DNA of 64,000 bases from positions 1-64,000 of the forward strand of contig JANNES010000018.1 in NCBI GenBank assembly GCA_031378845.1, read 5' to 3'. The DNA is from JAJNPS01 sp031378845 (GTDB taxonomy: Bacteria; Pseudomonadota; Alphaproteobacteria; Rhodobacterales; Rhodobacteraceae). The notes under the pieces were generated by a model. The model made no database searches, was not told the DNA's origin, and worked only from the letters and a program-made list of their open reading frames with translations. The translations under genes and the position numbers were made by a program. Each line of letters starts with the position of its first letter. Position 1 is the stretch's first letter. Below, piece after piece: positions 8,115 through 16,850 of this stretch.

Positions 8115-9062
8115 ATGCTTTCCTATACGCTGCGCCGGATTGTCGTTTTCGTTCCCACCCTCTTCATCACCCTGACGCTGATCTTCGTGTTGACGCGAAT
8201 GCTGCCGGGAAGTCCGGTGGCCAGCCTGCTGGGCACCCAATTGGTGAACGCAGAGATGCTTGATGACGTTTCGCGGCAACTTGGCCTGGATCGCCCCATT
8301 CTCGCCCAATATGTCGAATGGCTGCCACGCATCCTGACCGGCGACTTCGGGCAATCGCTGTTCTTTTCCAAACCGGTCGCCGAGGTGCTGTTCGAGCGGT
8401 TTCCCGTAACGCTTTCGCTGACGGTCTTCGCGCTGATCGTCACAATCGTTGTCGGCATCCCTCTGGGCATACTCTCGGCGGTCAAACGCGGCAGCTTCCT
8501 CGATTACCTCGGCAACATTGTGTCGAGCTTTGGCATGGCGCTGCCGCCGTTCTGGCTTGGCTTTGTCCTCATTCTGGTTTTCGCCGTCGATCTCAAATGG
8601 CTGCCTTCGTCAGGATACCGCCCCATCGAGATGGGCTTCTGGCCGTGGCTGAGCCGGTTGATCCTGCCTACCATTGCGCTCAGTCTTTCACAGATCGGAC
8701 TTATCGTCCGGATGACTCGCTCGACAATGCTGGAAGTGCTCGACACGGAATATGTCGGTATGGCGCGCGCCAAGGGAATGCCCGAGTGGATCGTCATCGT
8801 CCGCCATGCCCTGCGCAATGCGATGGTGCAGATCATAACTGCGATCGGTCTGCTGTTTGCGCTTGGGCTGGGCGGCTCTGTGATTATCGAGCAGGTTTTT
8901 GCCCTGCCCGGTCTGGGCGAACTTATCACCACCGCCGCGATCCGACGTGATTATGCCACCCTTGAAGCCGGCATCTTTTACCTTACCCTTACCGCCCTGG
9001 TGGTGAACCTGCTGGTCGATGTTGCCTACGCGTATTTCAACCCGCGCGTGAGGCTGGCATGA
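8115..9062 (+). CDS. ABC transporter permease, DppB/OppB type
   Basis: A 315-residue inner-membrane permease. It has the DppB N-terminus (MLSYTLRRIVVFVPTLFITL), six predicted membrane helices and the cytoplasmic coupling motif EYVGMARAKGMPEWIVIVRHALRNA, which contacts the ATPases. AGGAGG lies just upstream of ATG 8115. It overlaps the next gene by 4 nt (ATGA), as expected for a coupled permease pair. The family normally recognises peptides, but paralogues carry nickel, glycosides or opines. Confidence 0.9.
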   Translation: MLSYTLRRIVVFVPTLFITLTLIFVLTRMLPGSPVASLLGTQLVNAEMLDDVSRQLGLDRPILAQYVEWLPRILTGDFGQSLFFSKPVAEVLFERFPVTLSLTVFALIVTIVVGIPLGILSAVKRGSFLDYLGNIVSSFGMALPPFWLGFVLILVFAVDLKWLPSSGYRPIEMGFWPWLSRLILPTIALSLSQIGLIVRMTRSTMLEVLDTEYVGMARAKGMPEWIVIVRHALRNAMVQIITAIGLLFALGLGGSVIIEQVFALPGLGELITTAAIRRDYATLEAGIFYLTLTALVVNLLVDVAYAYFNPRVRLA

Positions 9063-9940
9063 ACACAGAAGAAAGTGGAATCGCGCCTGCTCCCCATCTA
9101 TCCGAGAGGCATTGGCTGAGGTGGGCGGGCAAGAATGTGATGCTGACCGTCGGTCTTTTGATGCTGATAGTGCTGATATTGTTGACCGTGTTGATCCCGA
9201 TCTTTGTCCACATCGATGCGTTCAGCATTTCAGCGGCCACCAAGCTTCAGCCCCCGAGCCTTGGCCACCTTCTTGGCACGGATGAATTGGGCCGGGATCA
9301 GATGTCCCGGCTTGTCGTTGGCGCCAGTATATCGCTGCGCATCGCATTCGCAGCGACGGCGCTGACGGCGATATTCGGGATCAGTCTTGGCATGATGTCC
9401 GGTCAGTACCCGGTCGCCGATATCGTCATAAGCCAGATATCCGACTCGCTGTTGATCTTTCCAGGCGTCGTCCTGGCAATCATGATCCTTGCGGCACTTG
9501 GACCATCAGAGTTGAATGTGGTTATTGCGGTCTTTGTACTGTATGTGCCAAGAGTAATTCGTACCGTGCGGGCTGCGGTCATCGAGTATCGTGGCGCAGA
9601 TTTCGTGATGGCGGCACGCTCGCTTGGGGCCAGCGATCTTCGCGTACTCTCGCTTCACATTTTTCCACGCGCAATCGGGCCGATCATGGTGCAGTTGTCG
9701 CTCGGATTCTCGTCCGCTATTCTGGTGGAAGCGGGGCTTAGCTTTCTGGGCCTTGGCGCTCCGCCGCCTGCGCCAACCTGGGGCGGCATGATCAGCGGCG
9801 CACGGGAATACATTCGCTCGGCCCCTTGGCTGATGATCGCGCCGGGTGCGATTATCACCTATGCCGTCATCAGCCTCAATCTTATCGGTGACGGCCTGCG
9901 TGACATGCTCGATCCCCGCTCGCGGTCCATCGGTCAATGA
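9059..9940 (+). CDS. ABC transporter permease, DppC/OppC type
   Basis: A 293-residue second permease of the importer. It has an N-terminal soluble stretch and a first membrane helix (MLTVGLLMLIVLILLTVL), the DppC signature LLGTDELGRDQMSRLVVGAS near residue 74 and the EAA-loop ADFVMAARSLGASDLRVLSLHIFPRA for ATPase contact. It overlaps the upstream permease and the downstream ATPase by 4 nt each, so the operon is translationally coupled. Confidence 0.9.
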   Translation: MNTEESGIAPAPHLSERHWLRWAGKNVMLTVGLLMLIVLILLTVLIPIFVHIDAFSISAATKLQPPSLGHLLGTDELGRDQMSRLVVGASISLRIAFAATALTAIFGISLGMMSGQYPVADIVISQISDSLLIFPGVVLAIMILAALGPSELNVVIAVFVLYVPRVIRTVRAAVIEYRGADFVMAARSLGASDLRVLSLHIFPRAIGPIMVQLSLGFSSAILVEAGLSFLGLGAPPPAPTWGGMISGAREYIRSAPWLMIAPGAIITYAVISLNLIGDGLRDMLDPRSRSIGQ

Positions 9941-10980
9941 TGCGCGAAGACACTCTGAAACAGGAAACGGGGCCGGTGCTGGACGCACGGGGAGTGACCA
10001 TCGCCTTTCGGCGACACGCAAGGCACGTCCGTGTCGTCCGCAATGTCGATCTGGCCATTGAGCATGGTGAGATCGTGGGCCTAGTCGGAGAGTCCGGCAG
10101 CGGTAAGTCGATATTCGCACGGGCGATCCTTGGCACCCTCCCATTCCAGGCCAAAGTTCTCGAAGGCAAGATATCGTTCGACGGGCAGGATCTGCTGCGC
10201 ATGCCCCGGCAGCAGCTTCAGCGCCTGCGCGGCGATCGCATCGCGCTGGTTCCCCAAGAGCCAATGACCAGCCTCAACCCCAGCCTTCGTATCGGTCGCC
10301 AGCTGACCGAAGTGCTGGAGGTTCATCGCCCGGAACTGCAATCGGCGGCGCGGGTCAACCGCGCCATCGAGATGCTCGACCTTGTCGGCATAAAGTTCCC
10401 GCGAGAGCGGCTGGCGCAGTATCCGCACCAGCTTTCCGGTGGGTTGCGGCAACGCGTTGCCATCGCGATGGGCCTGATTTGTGGGCGCGTCGAGCTTTTG
10501 ATCGCGGACGAACCCACGACTGCGCTCGACGTCACGATACAAGCCCAGATCCTCGATCTATTTGTACGGCTGCAAAGCATGCAAAAAATGTCTGTGCTGC
10601 TGATTACCCACGATCTTGGAGTGATTGCACAGACGGTTCAAAGGGTCGCTGTTATGTATGCGGGTGAGATTTTCGAAAAGGCCGGCGTCCAGGACCTGTT
10701 CGCAGCACCTTTGCACCCCTACACGCGCGGGCTGCTTGACTCGTTGCCCCGCGCGGGCGGTGCTGCACACAAGTCGCATCTTCCCTCGATTGCGGGCGCG
10801 GTCCCGTCACCAACGGAAACCCAACAGGGATGTTCCTTTGCTGATCGGTGTTCGTTCCGGGTCGAGATTTGCCGACAGCAAGCGCCGGAACTGGAGCCAG
10901 CCGGAAAAGGCCGCTTTGTCCGTTGTTTCCGATGGAAGGAACTTGCAGAGCGGCTTGTTCGCTGGAACGCTGTATCGTGA
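9937..10980 (+). CDS. ABC transporter ATP-binding protein, DppD/OppD type
   Basis: Cytoplasmic ATPase of the importer, 347 residues. Walker A is GESGSGKS, the Q-loop is VPQEPMTSLNP, the signature is LSGGLRQRVAIAM, Walker B is LLIADEPTTALD and the H-loop is LLITHDLGV. The C-terminal oligopeptide/dipeptide transporter extension is present with its cysteine pattern (GCSFADRCSFRVEIC). The partner ATPase follows with a 4-nt overlap. ATG 9937 overlaps the permease stop; ATG 9940 is an alternative. Confidence 0.9.
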   Translation: MMREDTLKQETGPVLDARGVTIAFRRHARHVRVVRNVDLAIEHGEIVGLVGESGSGKSIFARAILGTLPFQAKVLEGKISFDGQDLLRMPRQQLQRLRGDRIALVPQEPMTSLNPSLRIGRQLTEVLEVHRPELQSAARVNRAIEMLDLVGIKFPRERLAQYPHQLSGGLRQRVAIAMGLICGRVELLIADEPTTALDVTIQAQILDLFVRLQSMQKMSVLLITHDLGVIAQTVQRVAVMYAGEIFEKAGVQDLFAAPLHPYTRGLLDSLPRAGGAAHKSHLPSIAGAVPSPTETQQGCSFADRCSFRVEICRQQAPELEPAGKGRFVRCFRWKELAERLVRWNAVS

Positions 10981-11954
10981 CCGTCCCTGCGCAGCCCCTG
11001 CTGCAGACAGTCGGCCTTTGCAAACGTTATCGCATGCGGAAAGGGGGCGTCACCCGGGAGATCGTGGCTGTCGACGATGTTTCGATCACCGTAGCCTCCG
11101 GAGAGACACTGGCCATCGTTGGTGAATCAGGCTGCGGCAAGTCCACGCTCGCCAAACTGATTACACAGCTTGAAACACCTGACAGCGGTGAAATCATGTT
11201 TGACGGTCATCCGATTGCGACGCGCCGCCGTCGCGAGCGATTGGCGTTCAGTCGCGATGTTCAGATGATCTTTCAGGACCCTTACGGATCACTAACGCCG
11301 CACTTTCGCGTCGGCACACTGGTTGCAGAGCCGCTTCGGATCCACCGCCTTGCAACAGCCGCGACCTTGCCACAGCGTGTCTCCGGGATCCTTGAAAGTG
11401 TCGGCCTTGCACCAGAGATCGCAAGCCGCTTTCCGCACGAACTCTCTGGCGGTCAGCGTCAGCGCGTCAGTATCGCCCGCGCCATTGCGGCGCGGCCCCG
11501 GCTTATAGTTTGCGACGAGCCCGTGTCTGCCCTCGATGTCTCGGTTCGATCACAGATCGTGAACCTGCTGCTCGATCTGCAACGTGACCTTGGACTATCC
11601 TACCTGTTTATCTCGCACGATCTGGCCCTGGTAAATCACATTGGCGACACGATCTGTGTCATGTACCTGGGCCGCATCGTCGAACGGGCGCCGGCTGCCG
11701 AATTCTTTGCCGCGCCGCGCCATCCCTATTCGGGCGCTCTGATCGCCTCGAGCCCGTTTCCAGACCCACGCCGCCGAAACACGGCGCCTGCGGTTTTGGG
11801 CGAAGTGGAAGCTGGTGCCGGTGCCGGAGGCTGCCGATTTCGTGATCGCTGTCCGCTGGCGGTGACAAAGTGCGCCGAAATCGACCCGCCGCTCCGCGAA
11901 ATAACGCTCAATCACCATGTTGCTTGCCATCGTGCCGAAGATTCAGTCGCGTGA
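10977..11954 (+). CDS. ABC transporter ATP-binding protein, DppF/OppF type
   Basis: Second ATPase of the importer, 325 residues from GTG 10977, which overlaps the preceding TGA. An upstream in-frame ATG at 10848 would lie deep inside the previous gene and add non-family residues. Walker A is GESGCGKST, the Q-loop is IFQDPYGSLTP, the signature is LSGGQRQRVSIARA, Walker B is LIVCDEPVSALD and the H-loop is FISHDLALV. The C-terminal GCRFRDRCPLAVTKC belongs to the oligopeptide extension. It ends the operon; an IS6 copy follows about 110 bp later. Confidence 0.9.
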   Translation: MTVPAQPLLQTVGLCKRYRMRKGGVTREIVAVDDVSITVASGETLAIVGESGCGKSTLAKLITQLETPDSGEIMFDGHPIATRRRRERLAFSRDVQMIFQDPYGSLTPHFRVGTLVAEPLRIHRLATAATLPQRVSGILESVGLAPEIASRFPHELSGGQRQRVSIARAIAARPRLIVCDEPVSALDVSVRSQIVNLLLDLQRDLGLSYLFISHDLALVNHIGDTICVMYLGRIVERAPAAEFFAAPRHPYSGALIASSPFPDPRRRNTAPAVLGEVEAGAGAGGCRFRDRCPLAVTKCAEIDPPLREITLNHHVACHRAEDSVA

Positions 11955-12063
11955 TCCGCACATCACTCGTCGGGGCTTGACCCGGAAGGTTCTGAGCTCG
12001 GTAGGGAGATGCTCTGTTGCCGAAGGTACTTGGCGGTGCGAGTGGTTCGGGAGGGTCGCGCGT

Positions 12064-12880
12064 GGTGTTGTCAGAGGAAATTAGCTTGCGGTTAGGCAGA
12101 GCGTTCCTCTAGCCTTCGGGCATGACCAAACGCTCCCCGTTCCGCTATTTCAAGACCAGCCCAGAGATCATCCGGCTGGCGGTGATGCTCTATGTTCGAT
12201 ACCCGCTTTCGCTGCGCAACGTCGAGGATCTGCTGCATGAGCGCGGCATCGAAATCAGCCACGAGACGGTTCGGTTTTGGTGGAACAGGTTCGGCCCGAT
12301 GTTCGCCGCGGAGATCCGAAAACGACGTGTCGAAGGGATGCGAACGAGCAACTGGCGCTGGCATCTGGACGAGGTTTTCGTGAAGATCAACGGTGAGCGT
12401 CATTATCTTTGGCGGGCCGTGGATCATGAGGGAGAGGTGCTGGAAAGCTACGTCACCAAGCGACCTGACAGGAAAGCAGCCTTGAAATTCCTTAGGAAAT
12501 CAATGCGTAGGCATGGATCTCCCGACGTCGTGGTCACTGACAAGCTTCGATCCTATGGCGCGGCGATGAAGATTATTGGCACCGCCCAGCGACAGGAAAA
12601 AGGCCGCTGGGCCAATAATCGCGCCGAGAACTCACATCAACCTTTTCGACGACGCGAGCGAGCCATGCTACGGTTCCGGCGCATTCAAACGTTACAGAAA
12701 TTCGTCGCCGTCCACGCCTCGGTTCATAACCTTTTCAACACGGAACGCGCCCTTTGCAGCCGACAGAATTTCAAGCTGAACCGCGCTGCCGCTCTCGCTG
12801 AGTGGCGTAGTCTTTTCGCTGCCTGACCGCGGGCGTGGGTAGGGCAAACAGAGACCAGTTCGCGTTCGTCTGACACCACC
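12064..12880 (+). mobile_element. IS6-family insertion sequence, complete copy
   Basis: The left terminal repeat GGTGTTGTCAGAGGAA starts at 12064; the right end, read on the minus strand from 12880, is GGTGGTGTCAGACGAA. The element is 817 bp and encodes one transposase. Flanking octamers (TCGCGCGT on the left, CCAACCTT on the right) do not match, so there is no 8-bp target duplication, which points to adjacent deletion or cointegrate resolution. The transposase is clearly diverged from the copies at 1-418 and 21651-22470, so it is a separate element. Confidence 0.88.
12122..12826 (+). CDS. IS6-family transposase
   Basis: A 234-residue DDE transposase of normal IS6 length. The N-terminal helix-turn-helix segment (FKTSPEIIRLAVMLYVRYPL) is followed by the catalytic core: first Asp in WRWHLDEVFVKING, second in VVVTDKLRSY, Glu in NNRAENSHQPF. 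The tail is arginine-rich. It is uninterrupted and probably active. It shares about three quarters of its residues with the transposase at 21709-22416. Confidence 0.92.
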   Translation: MTKRSPFRYFKTSPEIIRLAVMLYVRYPLSLRNVEDLLHERGIEISHETVRFWWNRFGPMFAAEIRKRRVEGMRTSNWRWHLDEVFVKINGERHYLWRAVDHEGEVLESYVTKRPDRKAALKFLRKSMRRHGSPDVVVTDKLRSYGAAMKIIGTAQRQEKGRWANNRAENSHQPFRRRERAMLRFRRIQTLQKFVAVHASVHNLFNTERALCSRQNFKLNRAAALAEWRSLFAA

Positions 12881-13339
12881 CCAACCTTTGATGATGGTTT
12901 GGGGAGTTGATGCGGATAGCGTTGAAGGGGGGGAAGCAGACCCGAGCGTTAGCGGCGTTGCATCCGCAGCAATTCGGATTAGCGGTCATTCGCAGCGGCT
13001 GGCGCGGCATCACAACGCAGATGGTAGATCGGGCGGAAAGCTGCCTTTTGGCAGTGCATCACAGCTATCGCAGCAGTTGTGAATGAGCAGACATTCGCGT
13101 TTGCCGGACCGAGACGTCCTTCGAGTCAGCCGTGATGGGTGATAAGCAAACAGACGGCTGAGCATCGGAGTACCAACCAAATGCCCTTAACTATTGACAT
13201 GGTACCATACTAGATGAACATGGCCAGATGCCGGACTCGGTCGACGTTGCTGCGTTTCGACGGTGTGCCGAGCGTCGGTTCGTTGCAGCAAAACGGTCGT
13301 GCCGACTGGCGGCCACAAACACAGGGAGAGGACACGAAT
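12881..13339. other. Gap between IS6 copy and sugar-transporter operon
   Basis: No gene is supported here. A 57-codon open frame from about 12910 on the plus strand resembles nothing I recognise. The last 150 bp hold the control region of the downstream operon: a TTGACA box at 13194-13199 followed at once by GGTACCATACTAG. The strip between the IS end and about 13150 may be debris from the IS insertion. Confidence 0.5.
13203..13213. promoter_or_regulatory. Shared 11-mer, candidate GntR operator in front of the sugar importer
   Basis: TACCATACTAG also occurs at 20236-20246, between the divergent GntR and uxuA genes. Here it overlaps the palindrome TGGTACCA and directly follows a TTGACA -35-like box (13194-13199). 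Identical words at both promoters of one pathway suggest a binding site for the GntR regulator encoded at 19482-20195. Confidence 0.55.
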
Positions 13340-14416
13340 ATGACCAGTAAGTTCAAGAACGGAATCCTTGCGGCGGCGCTTCTTGGGGCAACAAGCCTGA
13401 GCGGAACGGCCTATGCGGAGGAAGGCGTCGCTACGGGCGATACCAGCGGCATGAAGATCGCGCTTAGCAACTCCTACGCGGGCAACTCCTGGCGCCAGTC
13501 CATGATCAAGAGCTTTGAGTCGATGGCTCAGAAGGCTGTGGACGACAAGGTGATTGCCGGTTTCACCACTGTGTCGTCGGACAACAACGTCACCGAACAG
13601 GCGGGGCAAATCCAGAACCTGATCCTGCAGGGATACAACGCCATCATCGTGCTTGCCGGATCCGACACGGCCCTTAACGGCGCGATCAAAGAAGCCTGCG
13701 ATGCAGGCGTGACGGTTGTTGCCTTTGCAGGTGGCGTGACCGAGCCTTGCGCCTACAACGTTGATTACAACCTCGACACCTATGCAAAGATCGAACTGGA
13801 TTTCATTGCCTCGAAGTTCGGAGACACCCCGATCAACATTCTGGAAATCCGGGGCATGGCGGGGGACGGTTTCGACAAGCGGCTGAACGAAGGCGTGATG
13901 AAGGCGCTGGCCGAGCATCCGACCTACACGAAAGTAGGCGAAGTCTATGGTCAGTGGACCGCGACGATCGCGCAGAAGGAGGTTGCGGGCATCCTTCCGT
14001 CGCTGCCCAAGATTGATGCCGTGTTGACGCAGGGCGGCGACGGCTGGGGTGCGATGCAGGCCTTCAAGGCCGCAGGGCTGGAGCCGCCGGTCATCATCAT
14101 GGGCAACCGCCAGGACGAATTGCAGGCCTGGAAGGACGAGACGGCGAATGGCTACGAGACGATCTCGCTCGCGGCGACTCCCTCGGTTTCGCAAGCCGCC
14201 TTCTGGGTTGCGCAACAGATCCTTGCGGGCAAAGAAGCGCCGAAGTTTGTAGAAGTCCCGCTTCTTGTCGTGACTCAGCCCGACCTTGACGCCTGGCTTG
14301 CCCAAGTCGAAGTCGGTGGCGTTTTGAATGCTGATTTCCCGCAGGATCTGGTAGCGTCGGTCATCGACGCGAATGCGGCCGGGGCGCCGCTGCCCGGCAT
14401 TCCCGCGCCGAAGTGA
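13340..14416 (+). CDS. CUT2-type sugar ABC transporter substrate-binding protein
   Basis: Periplasmic binding protein of the ribose/galactose group (RbsB-like), 358 residues. The signal peptide is MTSKFKNGILAAALLGATSL, with probable cleavage after TAYA. The mature protein starts MKIALSNSYAGNSWRQSM, and the ligand-fold segment LILQGYNAIIVLAGSDTAL is typical of the family. ATG 13340 is chosen because GGGAGAGG lies upstream and the signal peptide starts there; an upstream ATG at 13214 gives a non-signal leader. First gene of a transporter operon in an island for hexuronate-related sugar acids, so a sugar acid is a likely ligand. Confidence 0.87.
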   Translation: MTSKFKNGILAAALLGATSLSGTAYAEEGVATGDTSGMKIALSNSYAGNSWRQSMIKSFESMAQKAVDDKVIAGFTTVSSDNNVTEQAGQIQNLILQGYNAIIVLAGSDTALNGAIKEACDAGVTVVAFAGGVTEPCAYNVDYNLDTYAKIELDFIASKFGDTPINILEIRGMAGDGFDKRLNEGVMKALAEHPTYTKVGEVYGQWTATIAQKEVAGILPSLPKIDAVLTQGGDGWGAMQAFKAAGLEPPVIIMGNRQDELQAWKDETANGYETISLAATPSVSQAAFWVAQQILAGKEAPKFVEVPLLVVTQPDLDAWLAQVEVGGVLNADFPQDLVASVIDANAAGAPLPGIPAPK

Positions 14417-14431
14417 TCAGGATCTGAAAGC

Positions 14432-15919
14432 GTGACGATAGGTGCGGCCTCTGCCGAGGTGAAAACGATGGCCGGGGCCGCACCTGCTTTTCTGAGCGGC
14501 GATGGACTGACCAAGAGTTACGGCGCGGTCAAGGCGTTGTCGGCCACAGATTTCCGCTGGGCGCGGGGCGAGGTGATCGGCCTGATCGGTCATAACGGGG
14601 CCGGCAAGTCGACCCTGATCAATGTCCTGACCGGAACAGTTGAGCGGAGCGGCGGCACCTTGACGCTTGATGGCATGCCCCTCTCGCGCTGGAACGCTGT
14701 GGCCGCGCAGAAGGCCGGACTGCGCTGCGTGTTTCAGGAGCTTTCGCTCTGTCCCAACCTGACTGCAGCGGAAAACACCCGTGTTTTGCACCGGTCGTTG
14801 CAAGGTTGGGGGTGGCATGCTCGGGCCACTGCGGCAATACGGAGCGCGCTGGACACGGTCTTTCCGGGCCATGGCATTCCCCTTGATATCGCAGTGGCGG
14901 AATTGCCCATCGGCCAGCGCCAGATGATCGAGATCGCCCGCGCCTTCAGCGAAACCGATATGCCTGTGCGCGGCGTGATCCTGGACGAGCCGACATCCTC
15001 TCTGGGTCCGGAGGCGACGCGACAATTGCTCGACCATGTCGAGCGGGCGGCGCAAGCCGGGATTGCTTGCGTGCTGATCACTCATCGGCTAAATGAGGTT
15101 CTGGCTGTCGCCGACCGCGTGGTCGTTATGAAGGACGGGGCGGTCGCATCGGATTTCGTCAATGAGGGCCTGACGCGCAGCGCACTGCTCGCCTCGATGG
15201 GAACGGTTGAGCCGGCAAAGCGGGTGCAGGGTGCACTGACCAGCCGTGGCGCAGAACTTGTCCGCCATGATGGAAAAGACGCAGAAGATGCGGTCATCAG
15301 CCTGCACGCGGGTGAAATTCTGGGCTTTGCAGGTCTTGACGGACACGGGCAACGCGAGCGGCTGCGCACCATCTTTGACACCTCGGTTGCAAAGGGTGCC
15401 GCCATCGCCTTCGTCGCAGGTGACCGCGTGGTCGAAGGCGTTTTTCCGCTTTGGTCGATCCGGGAAAACCTGATCCATCGCAGCCTGAAACAGCTTTCCA
15501 AAGCTGGTTTTCTGTCCGGCGGGCAAGGCGACGCTTTGGCGCGCATCTGGTTCGACAAACTGGGCGTGCGCGCGCCGGGCATCCATGTGCCCCTTGTCAG
15601 CCTGTCGGGCGGAAACCAGCAGAAGGTGCTCTTTGCCCGCGCACTTGCGTCGGATGCCGCCGTCATTATCCTCGACGATCCGATGCGGGGCGTGGACGTT
15701 GGCACAAAGCAGGAGGTCTACGCCCTGATCCGGGCCGAGGCCGAGCGGGGCCGCGCCTTCATCTGGTATTCGACCGAAATCGAGGAATTGGAAAACTGCG
15801 ACCGTGTGCTCGTCTTTCGGGAAGGGCGCGCAGTCACACTTCTGGAGGGCACCGAAATCGAGCATAACACCATAATTGACGCGAGCTTTGGAACGGGCAA
15901 AGGGGCGATCCATGCTTGA
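14432..15919 (+). CDS. CUT2-type sugar ABC transporter ATPase (two-domain, RbsA-like)
   Basis: Double ATPase of 495 residues. N-domain: Walker A GHNGAGKST (53-61), Q-loop VFQELSLCPNL, degenerate signature LPIGQRQMIEIARA and Walker B VILDEPTSS. C-domain: signature LSGGNQQKVLFARAL and Walker B IILDDPMRGVDVG. The C-domain has no Walker A, as is common in RbsA proteins. It also has Asp where the usual catalytic Glu stands (DDP), and the segment between GLDGHGQRER and VAGDR is about 35 residues shorter than usual. GTG 14432 is taken as start, 15 bp after the binding-protein gene; ATG 14468 is possible. Confidence 0.85.
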   Translation: MTIGAASAEVKTMAGAAPAFLSGDGLTKSYGAVKALSATDFRWARGEVIGLIGHNGAGKSTLINVLTGTVERSGGTLTLDGMPLSRWNAVAAQKAGLRCVFQELSLCPNLTAAENTRVLHRSLQGWGWHARATAAIRSALDTVFPGHGIPLDIAVAELPIGQRQMIEIARAFSETDMPVRGVILDEPTSSLGPEATRQLLDHVERAAQAGIACVLITHRLNEVLAVADRVVVMKDGAVASDFVNEGLTRSALLASMGTVEPAKRVQGALTSRGAELVRHDGKDAEDAVISLHAGEILGFAGLDGHGQRERLRTIFDTSVAKGAAIAFVAGDRVVEGVFPLWSIRENLIHRSLKQLSKAGFLSGGQGDALARIWFDKLGVRAPGIHVPLVSLSGGNQQKVLFARALASDAAVIILDDPMRGVDVGTKQEVYALIRAEAERGRAFIWYSTEIEELENCDRVLVFREGRAVTLLEGTEIEHNTIIDASFGTGKGAIHA

Positions 15920-16850
15920 CCGCGTCCGTTTCCGTCGCGCCTTGCCGGTGTTGCTGCCAAGCGTGGCGCTTGGCGTGATGCTGATTGCAATCTTCTCGAT
16001 CCAGCCCAGTGCGATGAGCTATTTCGGGTTCACCCTGCTGTTCAAGATGGCGCCGCCTCTGATCCTTGCAGCCCTTGCGCAGATGCTCATCATCCTGCAG
16101 GGCGAGATCGACCTTTCGAACGGGGCCTTTGTCGGGTTGGTCACCTGCATCGCGGCAATCTTCCTGAAGGATGACGTCGCGCTGGCCTTTGTGATCCTGC
16201 TTGCTGTCATGGCGGCATATGTAGCCCTTGGCTGGCTGATTCACTTCCGCCAATTGCCGTCGATCATCGTCAGTCTCGGAGCTTCGTTCATCTGGCTTGG
16301 CACCGCAATTCTGTTCCTGCCCGCGCCGGGAGGAGAGATACCCGACTGGTTGCGCACCGCAACCGCGTGGAAGCCGCCGCTTCTGCCACTGCCAATCTGG
16401 ATCGCGCTGATAATCGCGATTGTGGCCCATCTGGTGTTGATGCGGTCATCCTTCGGGGTGATGTTGCGGGCCGCGGGGGGGAATCCTCGGGCGGTGCAAA
16501 AGGCGGGCTGGTCAATTGCGTGGCTGCGCGTGGTGGTTTACGGCGCTGCGGCGGTGCTGCTGGTGCTCGCGGGTCTGATGCTTGCGGGTCTGATCACATC
16601 GGGCGATCCGAATGTGGCACCCTCATACACGCTTCTGGGGATTGGTGCGGTCATCCTCGGGGGTGGGGCTTTCATCGGGGGACAGGTGTCGCCTGTCGGG
16701 ACAGTGATCGGTGCCCTGACGCTTTCGCTCGCAGGGTCGTTCCTGAGTTTCCTGCAAGTTCCGGCGACATGGCAAATCGGGGCGCAAGGTGTGATCCTCT
16801 TTCTGGTTCTGGCAGGGCGCGTCCTGGTCGATGACAGGAGACGGGCATGA
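15912..16850 (+). CDS. CUT2-type sugar ABC transporter permease
   Basis: A 312-residue hydrophobic permease with about nine membrane helices. The block ILAALAQMLIILQGEIDLSN near residue 60 is the CUT2 permease signature region (usually GxIDLSVG). ATG 15912 overlaps the ATPase stop by 8 nt, and the 3' end overlaps the second permease by 4 nt. It forms a heterodimer with the next gene product. Confidence 0.87.
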   Translation: MLDRVRFRRALPVLLPSVALGVMLIAIFSIQPSAMSYFGFTLLFKMAPPLILAALAQMLIILQGEIDLSNGAFVGLVTCIAAIFLKDDVALAFVILLAVMAAYVALGWLIHFRQLPSIIVSLGASFIWLGTAILFLPAPGGEIPDWLRTATAWKPPLLPLPIWIALIIAIVAHLVLMRSSFGVMLRAAGGNPRAVQKAGWSIAWLRVVVYGAAAVLLVLAGLMLAGLITSGDPNVAPSYTLLGIGAVILGGGAFIGGQVSPVGTVIGALTLSLAGSFLSFLQVPATWQIGAQGVILFLVLAGRVLVDDRRRA

